Shown piece by piece: positions 55,109 to 63,360 of a stretch of DNA of 64,000 nucleotides. The position numbers and the translations under genes are program-made. Location of the stretch: the NCBI RefSeq assembly GCF_964340395.1, contig NC_135553.1, forward strand, positions 16,424,501-16,488,500, in the 5' to 3' direction. This DNA comes from Glandiceps talaboti. Its lineage: Eukaryota; Hemichordata; Enteropneusta; Spengelidae. The stretch's first letter is position 1, and every line of letters starts with the position of its first letter. The notes below the pieces were generated by a model, which made no database searches, had not been told where the DNA came from, and was given only the letters and a program-made list of their open reading frames with translations.

Positions 55109-56675
55109 ACACATAATAATTATCAAATGTACAATAAAAAGAAAGAAAATTAAACTGAACTTCTTTCTGAAGCTAATTACTAATAACAAAACACTTCTGT
55201 CAAAAGGATTTGGGAGTTATTATTTTATACATTTCAAAAGATCTTCAAACATATTTATTGACAATAAATAATTTCATTTGTGAATAGGGCCAAGATCAAA
55301 GAGATAGAGAATGCAGTGGAAGTAACCAACCTGACAGTTAGAGTTCCTAGTCGTGATATGTACACTGTATATGATACTGTGGTAGTCAATGGTAGCTACT
55401 ACATCAATCATACAGTAGGATTGTATGTACAAATGAATGACTCTATAGCTACAACACTACAGCATGAAAACTTTAAGGTAAGGAGTATCAATGGTAGTCT
55501 AATAAAGATGTGTTATCTGTTACTATGTAGATTACAGACTGAGTTGTAGTGAATTGCAGTAGAAAGGATAGTGGAATTGAAATTGATTCTAGCCATGTCA
55601 CTCTGAAGAATGTGGACACCGATAATTAAGTCATACATTTACAACAAAACTGCAGAAAGTTACTGCTACTCAGACATTTAAATGATACAATGGTAAGGAA
55701 TTCATGTTTCTATAAATGTTATGCTATTTCCTGAATTTGCAGTGTACTCAATATGAGCATGTAGCTTATGTTTGTTTTCAGGGATACCTTGAGTTTCAGT
55801 ATAAGTTACTTGCTGATAACTTCACTAATCTTTATGTATACTCTTCAAGTAAAAGACATCAACCTGGAACAGAGTACTATGTATTGCCGAGATATGACAA
55901 CTTGCATGTTAATTTGGAAAGGAAATCCCACTTTGGTGACTTTTCCGAAGTTTGTAATATCATGGTCAAGAAACCAGGTTAGTAAAATAGAGACATAGTC
56001 TAGAATCCTCATTTGCATTGGTTATTTTAGATTCAGACATGTTGTGATATCCTTGGAATTGAGGATATTTTTTGATATTTTTTGATATTTTATTCAACTT
56101 ATTGATGTTATCCTGTGAAGGCCCTACAGATTTATAATTTGTCAACAAACAAGTTAAACCTCTGTTCATCTTTCACTAATTTTTACCCAAGAACACCAAG
56201 TACTCAATACCATCAATGAAAAGTATGAGAGTCAAGGTAACTTGTTCAAATAATTCAAACTCAATATATCTGACTTCACATTTGTTAAGAGTTTGAACAA
56301 ATTAGCTCATAGCGATGAAGCGTTGGGGGCCAGTATGTCAGCTTTTCAAATTCAGTTTGGACTACAAACATTCTACTTCAAATCGCCATTTCCTTTAATT
56401 GGACCAAATATGAATTTTTCAGTTTGCTCAACTTTGATGAAATCTGATCAATGTTTGGGCACTCCTACCATATCACAAAAAAACATCAAATTAACAACAT
56501 TTCAACATTTCATTTTCCAGGAATTTGGCAGAGTGCCCGAGTACAACTCTACAAACAAAATCAATCTTGGGACCATTCTGGTCACCATGGTGCTGATATT
56601 TACTTCATAACAAAGGAGACACCATTTTTAATTTCTAACCTGAACCTTTCATTTGAAATGTACACAATGAAATAA
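43760..56675 (+). CDS. Secreted GH99/GH71-like glycoside hydrolase, complete (15 coding exons, 633 aa)
   Basis: Exons: 43760-43843, 44335-44408, 45087-45231, 45770-45826, 46757-46845, 47382-47433, 48379-48517, 48930-49150, 50459-50613, 51341-51423, 51766-51939, 54248-54335, 55288-55477, 55782-55977, 56521-56675. Together 1902 nt with every phase matching, i.e. 633 codons plus stop. Residues 1 to about 23 form a signal peptide. Residues about 30-430 look like a TIM-barrel glycoside hydrolase of the GH99/GH71 kind: a [11 protein letters not shown] segment near the start, IDGFLVEW (113-120), [17 protein letters not shown] (312-319) and [15 protein letters not shown] (356-370). The last corresponds to the TSFNEWHEGT-type catalytic loop of GH99, with D364 in place of the first Glu and E367 kept. 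The remainder is beta-rich. More than ten N-glycosylation sequons fit secretion or lysosomal targeting. The family assignment is by motif memory and the substrate is unknown. A secreted lectin-like protein without activity is possible. Confidence 0.8.
43889..44307. repeat. Compound tetranucleotide microsatellites in hydrolase intron 1
   Basis: (TCTA)n, then (TGTC)n, then (GATT)n and (GGTT)n, filling most of the intron between exon 1 and exon 2. Confidence 0.97.
44335..44408 (+). CDS. Hydrolase exon 2
   Basis: Residues 29-52 and two bases of Gly53. Encodes [20 protein letters not shown]; the GxWxxW pattern resembles the first barrel strand loop of GH99-type enzymes. Acceptor TTGCAG, donor GTAGGT. 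It sits directly after a long GGTT/GATT microsatellite, only about 27 bases from it. Confidence 0.8.
44672..45045. mobile_element. Old dispersed repeat with AGCGCTTT hairpin
   Basis: TATATAGCGCTTTCCCACTT, then GTGCTCAAAGCGCTGTACAA, then GGATTTGAGTCACTCAGAAA and CTGATTCCAAGCCAGCCACT. This 'tatagcgctt...aagcgct' phrase is a widespread marine-animal interspersed repeat as I remember it; not verified. Confidence 0.6.
45087..45231 (+). CDS. Hydrolase exon 3
   Basis: Residues 54-101, including [18 protein letters not shown]. In GH99/GH71-like proteins a YP...G.....DP...-type segment precedes the helix carrying the second barrel strand. Acceptor CTGACAG, donor GTGTGT. Confidence 0.8.
45770..45826 (+). 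CDS. Hydrolase exon 4
   Basis: Nineteen codons, residues 102-120. [19 protein letters not shown] matches the amphipathic helix plus strand 'AK.AGIDGFVV.W' found in many barrel hydrolases of this type. Phase 0 on both sides. Confidence 0.82.
46124..46517. mobile_element. TAGTCTCGGTTACC inverted-repeat element with 10-bp target duplication
   Basis: Terminal inverted repeats TAGTCTCGGTTACCCAGACT and AGTCTAGGTAACCAAGACT. Direct repeat AAGGAGAAGA flanks both sides (46114-46123 and 46518-46527). A 9-11 bp duplication is typical of Mutator-like transposons. No transposase. In hydrolase intron 4. Confidence 0.8.
46757..46845 (+). CDS. Hydrolase exon 5
   Basis: Residues 121-149 and part of Trp150. 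[20 protein letters not shown] then FKIGVNW, a helix and the following barrel strand. Uses an AAG acceptor, less usual than CAG, but it is the only one restoring the frame. Confidence 0.78.
47149..47176. repeat. (TTTA)n microsatellite
   Basis: Seven ATTT units in hydrolase intron 5. Confidence 0.9.
47382..47433 (+). CDS. Hydrolase exon 6
   Basis: Short exon, residues 151-167: [17 protein letters not shown], with two sequons (NHT, NST). Acceptor TTAATAG, donor GTAAGA. Its phases join exons 5 and 7 exactly. Confidence 0.78.
47865..48078. mobile_element. TTAAAGTGGCCAT inverted-repeat element, copy in hydrolase intron 6
   Basis: AAGCTTTTGCAATGTATTGA, CACATTGGTTTTTCAAGTAG, TAAATTAAAAATCCAAAATA and CCATATGGCCACTTTAA match the right half of 40893-41156; the left half is degraded. 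Confidence 0.75.
48211..48315. mobile_element. Short GC-rich foldback element with possible 9-bp target duplication
   Basis: TAGACTGTAAGATACG at the left pairs with CGTACCTTACAGACTA at the right; CCGCCCTCACCGA pairs with GTGTGAGGGCGCC. ATATTTGGT lies on both sides (48202 and 48316). Much more GC-rich than its surroundings. A related end (TAGACTGTAAGAGACATC) occurs at 49334. Confidence 0.75.
48379..48517 (+). CDS. Hydrolase exon 7
   Basis: Residues 168-213. Includes [20 protein letters not shown] and [11 protein letters not shown]; the latter reads like a barrel strand. The donor is GTTGGA, a weak match to consensus, but the next exon fits in frame with Asp214. Confidence 0.78.
48930..49150 (+). 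CDS. Hydrolase exon 8
   Basis: Largest exon, residues 215-287. Includes [37 protein letters not shown] and [13 protein letters not shown]. The sequence [11 protein letters not shown] before a helix is consistent with the active-site side of the barrel. Donor GTATAT. Confidence 0.82.
50459..50613 (+). CDS. Hydrolase exon 9
   Basis: Residues 288-338. Contains [20 protein letters not shown] and [17 protein letters not shown]. The 'SPGFD(N/D)R' motif is shared with GH99/GH71-like proteins. Four cysteines in this exon suggest disulphides in a secreted protein. Donor GTGAGC. Confidence 0.83.
50764..50945. repeat. (GACA)n/(CA)n/(GGAT)n microsatellite
   Basis: Mixed tetranucleotide repeats in hydrolase intron 9; gives a spurious Ser/Val/Cys ORF on the minus strand. 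Confidence 0.95.
50990..51225. mobile_element. Dispersed repeat, inverted copy in hydrolase intron 9
   Basis: Reverse complement of the 24423-24668 element: CTCCCATGATGCAATAGCCC, CTTGATATTTCTCTGAAATC, GACTCTCCAGAACCCATG. Lies between hydrolase exons 9 and 10. Confidence 0.7.
51341..51423 (+). CDS. Hydrolase exon 10 (catalytic-loop candidate)
   Basis: Residues 340-366. [20 protein letters not shown] then ATMNDFP. With exon 11 it makes ATMNDFPEATPIL, the strand and loop where GH99 and GH71 enzymes carry acidic catalytic residues. Here they are Asp364 and Glu367 (split codon between the two exons). Confidence 0.83.
51766..51939 (+). CDS. Hydrolase exon 11
   Basis: Residues 368-424 after Glu367. 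Contains [20 protein letters not shown] and a strand [15 protein letters not shown]. The donor GTAAGTATCATG is immediately continuous with the 29-bp minisatellite filling the following intron. Confidence 0.82.
51942..53868. repeat. 29-bp minisatellite, about 65 copies, in hydrolase intron 11
   Basis: Unit AAGTATGATGTCATTGTTAC then AAGGATCTA, 29 bp (30 in variants with an extra T). Variants ATCC/ATCT alternate over long stretches, indicating higher-order duplication. The first unit is continuous with the donor of exon 11. Confidence 0.97.
54248..54335 (+). CDS. Hydrolase exon 12
   Basis: Residues 426-453: [20 protein letters not shown] then EGILSNVI. Predicted helical, possibly the linker from the barrel to the C-terminal domain. 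Acceptor TTTCAG, donor GTAAGT. Confidence 0.8.
54770..55107. repeat. (GTTA)n/(GTCA)n microsatellite in hydrolase intron 12
   Basis: About 340 bp of TTAG and TCAG tetranucleotides interleaved in blocks. Confidence 0.97.
55288..55477 (+). CDS. Hydrolase exon 13 (beta-rich C-terminal region)
   Basis: Residues 455-517. Helical start ([12 protein letters not shown]) then alternating strands with NLT, NGS, NHT and NDS sequons. Suggests a beta-sandwich-type domain, perhaps a carbohydrate-binding or accessory fold; not identified. Confidence 0.8.
55782..55977 (+). CDS. Hydrolase exon 14
   Basis: Residues 518-582. Contains [20 protein letters not shown], a typical beta-strand pair, and [17 protein letters not shown]. 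Donor GTTAGT. Phase 1 end matches exon 15. Confidence 0.8.
56521..56675 (+). CDS. Hydrolase exon 15, terminal
   Basis: Residues 584-633 and stop. Contains [20 protein letters not shown] then [13 protein letters not shown]. The TAA stop lies inside an AATAAA hexamer (ATGAAATAAATG), so a poly(A) signal overlaps the stop. Decayed copies of this exon end lie downstream. Confidence 0.8.
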
Positions 56676-56699
56676 ATGCTGTTTGCCATGGTGTTGGCC

Positions 56700-56920
56700 T
56701 TTAGTTCGGAACAAGAAGACTCTATCAGTTTCTAATCAAGGAAGACACAATGTCATTTAAAATGTACACAGTAAATGAATGCTATTTCTTATTATGTTTA
56801 CATTTAGATCTAAACAATATGACAACATTTTAATTACAAACTAGGAAGATACCAAATTTTAATTCAAAACTTAAAACCTGTATTTGAAACGTACACAATT
56901 TAATGAATATTGTATTTGCT
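56700..56920 (+). pseudogene. Two decayed tandem copies of the hydrolase last-exon end
   Basis: The segment at 56605-56683 (AAGGAGACACCATTTTTAAT.. TTTGAAATGTACACAATGAA) recurs with changes near 56735-56785 and 56839-56915 (TTTGAAACGTACACAATTTA). Spacing is about 105-127 bp. The copies are out of frame or stopped and lie after the true stop. Confidence 0.6.
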
Positions 56921-59883
56921 GACATATGATGTTTAAGACCTTTTTTAAAAGAAAAACTGACATTAAAGTAAGTTTTTATTACAATTGTCAACTGAATTGA
57001 GAACAGTATCAATTCATGATTATTAATATTTTAGAAAGTACTATTGATGATTTCAGTATATCTATATTTTCTGTGCAATTTATTTTTACTTGTAAATAAA
57101 CTTTTTGAGAAGAAAACGTCATATTAGTCGTTAGTGTTTGAATACACAAAGCAGCTCTCCAGCAACTGGCTTTTCTTTTGTCCCTATGGTGAGTTGAAGA
57201 TATCAAATTAGTGGGTATACAATAAAAAAGGCATGGCTCAGACCAAAAATATTCACGCAATCTTAATAGGTCGAATGAATTAAAATGGTTATAACACAAG
57301 TTGAAGTGCTTGTGCATTATCACCCTTGTGATGTAGAAAAGGCTTTGTTTATCATAAATGCATCCACAAATATTACTGGAATGACATCAGTGTGTTCAAA
57401 TTTCTACAAGTTGATATTAATATAAACGTGACAGTTACAATTAGTTTCCAACCATTTGAATCACAATACTGTACAATGACAAAGAAATCACTCATTTTTT
57501 GTACGAGAGTGATAAAATGGTGCTTGAATTACCATAAAGAGACAAAGAGTATTTATGGTGATGTCAATAGTTTTTAGCTCCCGAAGGGATGCATATGTTT
57601 TGGTTCTGTCCGTTCCTGTGTGTCTGTGTGTCAAGAGAAAAAAATAATACATTTACTCTAGACCAGAAATCAACTTATGATTTATCGATTTTATTTGTAT
57701 TCAAAGCTTTGTTCACTTGGAGAGAAGACGCTATTATCTTTGTAATTTCTATTTTATTTGTCATTGTGTTCCAACTGTTACTGTATTATTTATCCTATTT
57801 TTTGTTGAATGATGGGAGATTGTCCTATTCTTATGAAATTAATTAATTGCAATTGTGTCTGTGTCTGTGTCTGTCTGTGTATGTGTGTGTTGCCAAGAAC
57901 CATTGATTAAAAAGAAATCAAATTTAGTCCACTTCTATGTGGTTAAGTATAGATCTGATTAGTTTTCAACAAACTTTGTGCATATTAAATACCCCTTTTT
58001 GATTAATTTACATAATTTGTATTATCATTACAAGCATTCTAAATAAGATGGAATGCTGTACATATTTGATATATGGTTATTTCTAAAAATTCCAAATTCG
58101 TACATATTGATTAGCCTAATTTGCATATCACATGACAGTTGTTTTTCTTCAAAGCTAGGATTTGATTTGCAAAAAGGTTCATTTGAGATCCCTGTCATAT
58201 TAATCGTTTCTGATCAATTTGGATATTTACATATTCAATTACATGTGAAATAAGCCGCTCAATTATATCTTCTTATATATGCAAATTTGTCGCTTTGTGA
58301 ATACTGCCTCTGGTCATTTGCTTTATTGCATGTCTGGAATTCAGGTATTAGAAAGGCACAAATGTATTTTTCTCATAACTTCTAAAAGGATTTCAGTTAA
58401 CACACACACACACATTTCATTACTTAAAACACTGTCTAAAGCCAAAGTTTTCGACTAACAAAGAATTCCCTATATCAAGCATCGAACTGAATCGAACGAA
58501 CGTACGTTTTACATGTATGTCTTCATTTCCTGTCAGAAGTAACCTGTTGATTCAAAAAGTCATCAGAAATCAAAGTCTCATTTTTACATCTTCAGATTTT
58601 GAGTGGACACTAGTATTCAATGATTGCAATAAGAACATGACAAATGCTAGAAAATAGTAACATTTGAAAATAAAACGAAATGAAAGAAAAGAAAAGAAAT
58701 GAAGTTTGAAGGATACTTAAGGAAGTGAAACTGTGGGGACAGAAAAGTAACGGAGATGGTAAGGAAGAAACAGAAGTATAATTCATAAAAGTTGCCATTC
58801 TCTCTCAAAACTTATGCTAAGTTCCGATACTTTCCACCCAAACACATTGTCAAATATATTGCAACTACTAACTAATACTGATGTTTTTTGTTAATTATCA
58901 AAACAGATAACAAATGATAGATGTGAAGTGTAGATAAAAATACAAATTTAAACTTTGCAGGACAATCACATGGCGAACCTATAAACGGTATTGATTTGGG
59001 GGGGGGGTCACACAATGGTCTGTTCGTTATAATTGTTCAGACGCTTTTAGCATAAAGACATTAATTTCCAATGCTTCTGTCCAGTGACATCACCTAGACA
59101 AATAATGTGTCAATTAAATTGTTAAGTCTAAATGGACAATTACAAATAGTGCATTCAATCGTTTAAACTGACTATTTGTAATTATTGCATTATAATTTAT
59201 TGATTGTAAAGACATAAAGATAATTTAAATTTAGTGATAGCAACTTAATATGCAAATACTGAAATATAAAATGACCAGACAAGACATCAAAAGAAATATA
59301 ACATTTCTGAAAATAATGGATATTGTTCAGAAAAATTTGATCAAAATGTGTCAAATTTCTCAATTTAATTAAACAGTGGGGTTAAAATATGTAGACAAAA
59401 CACAGCAGCGGGATTTTTTTAGACTATCACAAGTTGTTTTCAACTCGTAGAAAAATTGCAGCTACATTAGTCTTTGTTTGACCACTGTCTTCATCGATTT
59501 CGTGTTGTCATTACGGAACATCCGAACCGGATATTTACATAGGGTCTTGTAGGCCCTGACATCGAAACATTAACATACACATATTTGTTTCTTTAAAGTA
59601 AATGGATATACCCTTGGACAATACACGGGAAATGAAGCCATATCTCATTAGAATCGAAATCCAAAGAGAGGTAGTTAATAACTAAAGGACAAATATGTAT
59701 TTATTGCTTACGTAATTTTATCACAGACGTATTGAATGAGGTTTAATAATGACAGAGAATTGATGAATCAGTACTACCGGAGTCTACTGCCAAACACAGC
59801 GTGTTTAATTCATTTTATTTCATGAGACACGTTATGTAGCACTATCAGAAATCGTATTCGCTTGTTTCCAACAACAAATAGCG
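56921..59883. other. Intergenic region between hydrolase and pentraxin-like genes
   Basis: AT-rich. Contains a GTGTCT-type tract (57850-57885), a G10 run near 58999, and phrases such as CTCCCGAAGGGATGCATATG (57580) that resemble the start of a dispersed repeat. AATAAA candidates at about 57089 and 57222. The last 150 bp before 59884 probably hold the promoter or 5' UTR of the pentraxin-like gene. Confidence 0.45.
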
Positions 59884-59947
59884 ATGAATTCGAACGTTTT
59901 CGCGATTATTCTGTTCTACGTCGTGAGCACTTCTTCGATGGCTTATG
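59884..59947 (+). CDS. Pentraxin-like exon 1, signal peptide
   Basis: Encodes MNSNVFAIILFYVVSTSSMA then Tyr and one base. Typical signal peptide with cleavage expected near the exon boundary. Donor GTAAGA. This codes the likely real N terminus; the in-frame ATG at 60919 in the intron is not needed. Confidence 0.72.
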
Positions 59948-62900
59948 GTAAGAAACTCAAATTTTCATCATTATAGCTATCGGTTTTCGACTCGTCGATG
60001 TGTGATTCAGATTTTAAACCTGAAAATCCCCCATTCTTGTTTGTTCTATATCCGAAATTGCATTGAATGTAGATACGTTGTTGGTAACAGCGATTGGCAT
60101 TTAAACATCAATATGAACACTTACTTAAAACATTTAATGGAATTATATTTTTCTTACAATATTTTGTTTGGATATAGACCCTGGAGTGCGTCCTTGGGTC
60201 TAAGGATCAGAATAATACAATAATACAAAACGTCACATTTAATACTGATTAGAGACATTTATGTCAGATTGCCTGCAAAAATGAGCACAGAATTTACGAC
60301 TTTGGCGTTTAATTAATAGATTGCGCATGGTATATTAGTATGAACAAAGTGCCAAAGGCAGAAAACTATCAATTGAACGTTCTGTCCATCTAATTTTTGC
60401 TGTACAATTAGTCGTTACTATTACAGACTTATACGTTTACTAATACAGACTACAGGTAGGCCTAAATGCTTGTAGGTATACGTGTGGTCAAAAGATCTGT
60501 TAATGCTGTTGATGATAGTGAATTGAAAGCACAGTAGAGCAACATTATGTTGCTGCTGTTAAGTAATCAAGATTTTACTTTATATGTCTTTCTCATTATA
60601 TTTCCTATATCAAAAGCATGATCCTAAGATATCTGCACCTTTGGTTGTGAAATCATGTGTCTACTAAAGTTTCTACGACTAGTAACCTTTAGTAGCCTTT
60701 ATTATTAATTCATTTTATTTCACCAAAAAGGATGACAGAACTTAGATTGGGATAGTGTACATGACAAAAACATAATTTAGAGTAAGGTCTCCTCAATTGT
60801 AACGTGGAAATTGTTACTCTCACAAAATGTTAAATTTACATATATTTTTTAATTTTTGTAAACTTTATCATCGAATTCTGAGAACTATAGTTTACATTTA
60901 GTACATCCATGACATCCTTTGCACGTTGATTTTAGCCAACCTTTTTATTTATGCGCCTTGCTATGTCATATTACAGTCTTTTTATGTTACTCTCTATATT
61001 TTGCAGCCGAGTCGTGTTATATGAATAGTTATTACATGGATGAACGATTATACTTTGAAGGCATACCAAAGAGTTACGTTAACCATTCAGATTGGACGGT
61101 GAACAATTTCACCAGTATAACAACTTGTTTCTGGATGAAAACCGCCGCCAATGATGTAGTAAGCCGTACCATTTTCAGCATACACGATGTACAGAATATG
61201 AGCTTTGACATTATTAAATTTTTAAACAACGATTTTCAGTTCTGTATCGTTGACGAATGTTCATCGTCATATATCTATGTTAATGATGGTGATTGGCATT
61301 TCATTTGCGTTCTTGCGGATTCAACGTATGGTATTTGGCAATTATTCGTCGATGGAGATATTGTGTTCAGTTCTAACTTTTCACTGATATATGAGATGCC
61401 TCCTGAAGATCCACACCAAGAGTTAACGCTACTTCTTGGCAAACACATATCTGACCTCCCAAGCAATCCAATAGCGCCTTACAAGGGATTTTTAACATTC
61501 TTTAATATATGGGATTACATTCTATCAAACTCAGAAATGAAGGTAAGTAATTCACGTTCATAATATTCATCAACATTTGTCTCAAAGCTGCACTAGCTGC
61601 AAATGGAACGTTTTTTTAAAAAAATTGTATAAGATACAATAACTTACACCAGTATCGCGTCATCTGTGGAAAACCCTGTTTTTGTACCTGTATACACGAT
61701 AAATCAATCAAATTGATTTTGAGGTCCGCACCCAAACTAAGCGCCCTCAATGGCGATTCCGTTTTCAACCACTTTCTGTCTAATTATTGGTATTTTAACA
61801 ATTTTCAATATATTGTGTCTGTCTGATCGAAAAAATGATACTCCAGTTACACCAGTACAGTTTTAACATGGTGACAGATTCTAAACCAAGATTTAAACTT
61901 ATTACCACTGTAACACTACTGATAGCGGGCACAAATGTCGTATCTTACAGACTACATGCAGTCCAGATAATCATGTACAAAGAAACCAAAAATCATATCA
62001 AAAGTAATATATGCTCTTAAATAACATAATGGTGTTATAGTAATATCATTATAGTAAAATCCTGTATACTTTACATGTAAAGTTATATATATAAATATGC
62101 ATGGGGTGGGTGGGAGGGGGGGGGTCATTTTAGAAAACGTAGTCTTTATTTGGTGGGGGGGGGGGTCACTTGGCTTTGGTTATCCGGACTGGTGGGGGTT
62201 AGATTTGGAGAAATGAATTCAACTCAAAAACATTCCCAGTCAGCAAAAGAATGACCTGCCTTTAGTCTCTAGGCTAGTTTGTAATTAGTATTAGTCTCAT
62301 TTTTGTTTTTTATCAAACCAAATTTGTCAACTGTTGTTATTTGTAGACATCAGCTACAGGATGTGGAAATCACTATCCTAACTGTGGAAACCTATTTTCC
62401 TGGTCAATTGACATGCTGTACTCTGAGGAATACAACATTAAGCCATCATTAAGTGACAGTTGTGGTATGTATCATAGTTTTATTCAACCCCCCCCCCCCA
62501 CTATCCACTTGCTCCAAACACTAGCATTCATTTTAACACACAATTGTTTACTTCCAATTTTGTGACTCTTAGAAACGTGTTTTGATCGCTCTGCAGTGAA
62601 AGTTTTAATATTTAAATAGACTATCCTGACTGTCAATCAAATGTACAACGAATAGACTACTGGAGTGGAATACCATCAATCAGTCCGCAAAGCACAACTG
62701 ACATCGACCTACCACCAATGTTCTATGTTGTAAGACAGTATGCCCAATCAACAAACTAAAAAAAATCAATCAAGTTGAGTTTGGACAGTTCAACAAAAAA
62801 ATGGGTGGAAGTAACCAATGCGAGCACTAAAAGTCCATTTTCACTTCTCTTTCAATATTAATACGCCAACTTTCTCTTCTTTTTTGAACACTAGACAACT

Positions 62901-63360
62901 TTACGACTGAGAACTTCACCACTTACGGTAAGAAATACAATTTGTAATTCATTTTCAAACTTAGTGTTTACCATATAGCATATCGAAACGATGTATGTAT
63001 CTATGCAAGCAATATTACAAGAACATAACTAAACATTGTTTTAGAATTTCACAAAATATCCCTACTTCTTTTTAAACAAAACCTTATTTTCAATACTAAT
63101 ACCCAACTTTTCCTCCTTCCGATACTAGACAACTTTACGACTGAGAACTTTACCACTTACGGTAAGAAATACAATTTCAAATTTATTTTGTTTACCATAT
63201 CGAAGCGATGTGTATATGTAAACAATATTACAAGAACATAGCTAAACATCGTTTTGGAATTTCAAAAAATATTCCAACTTCTTAATGAACAAAGCCTTAT
63301 TTCAACTTTTCCTTTGTCTCATGCTAGATAACTTTACGACTGAGAACTTCACCACTTATG
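59884..63360 (+). CDS. Secreted pentraxin/LamG-like protein, 5' part (continues beyond window)
   Basis: Confident exons: 59884-59947 (signal peptide), 61007-61542 and 62347-62464 (domain), then three 33-nt exons at 62895-62927, 63129-63161 and 63328-63360. Frame: exon 1 ends phase 1, exon 2 ends phase 0, exon 3 ends phase 1, which is the phase the microexons need. Residues 23 to about 239 resemble a pentraxin/Laminin_G_3 domain. C62 in a TTCFWMK context and C122 in WHFICVL are 60 residues apart, as the conserved pentraxin disulphide pair is. The microexons add a glycosylation-rich linker. What follows (membrane anchor, adhesion-GPCR region, or end) is outside the window. Such domains bind ligands at the cell surface or in fluid, often in innate immunity; the role here is unknown. 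Confidence 0.75.
61007..61542 (+). CDS. Pentraxin-like exon 2, main domain
   Basis: 536 nt, residues 22-200. Begins (A)ESCYMNSYYM. Features: SITTCFWMKTAANDV (Cys62), NNDFQFCIVDECSSS, VNDGDWHFICVLADS (Cys122), WQLFVDGDIV, and a GFLTFFNIWDYILS segment like the pentraxin 'G.l...viWd..ls' end. Acceptor TTTTGCAG, donor GTAAGT. An open frame extends upstream into the intron to an ATG at 60919, but the AG acceptor joins exon 1 in frame. Confidence 0.85.
62347..62464 (+). CDS. Pentraxin-like exon 3, end of domain
   Basis: Residues 201-239: TSATGCGNHYPNCGNLFSWS, then IDMLYSEEYNIKPSLSDSC. The 'GN...W' motif matches the last strand of pentraxin domains. Ends phase 1 at GTATGT, so it can splice directly to the microexons. 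Confidence 0.8.
62620..62759 (+). CDS. Possible alternative or terminal exon of pentraxin-like gene
   Basis: After a TTAAATAG acceptor, an in-frame continuation from exon 3 reads DYPDCQSNVQRIDYWSGIPS, then PPMFYVVRQ, to a TAA at 62757-62759. It could be an alternative last exon. A GTAAGA at 62730 could instead be a donor, but it is phase 0 and would put the microexons in a different frame. No consensus phase-1 donor is present. Uncertain. Confidence 0.35.
62895..62927 (+). CDS. 33-nt tandem microexon, copy 1
   Basis: Flanked by ACACTAG and GTAAGAAATAC. In phase 1 it encodes DNFTTENFTTY with two N-x-T sequons. The length is a multiple of three, so each copy can be included or skipped without breaking frame. 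Confidence 0.75.
63129..63161 (+). CDS. 33-nt tandem microexon, copy 2
   Basis: Same acceptor and donor context as copy 1. One base differs (TTC to TTT), silent in phase 1. Encodes the same 11 residues. Flanking intron sequence is also duplicated. Confidence 0.75.
63328..63360 (+). CDS. 33-nt tandem microexon, copy 3
   Basis: Two bases differ from copy 1 (GAC to GAT and TAC to TAT codons), both silent in phase 1. Donor GTAAGAAATAA. No fourth copy was seen before position 64000. Confidence 0.75.

Noticed and set aside
60919-61006. ATG at 60919 giving a hydrophobic N terminus to the pentraxin-like ORF
   Set aside because: It could imitate a signal peptide, but exon 1 at 59884 has a better signal peptide and joins at a strong TTTTGCAG acceptor. 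An alternative start from here is not excluded.
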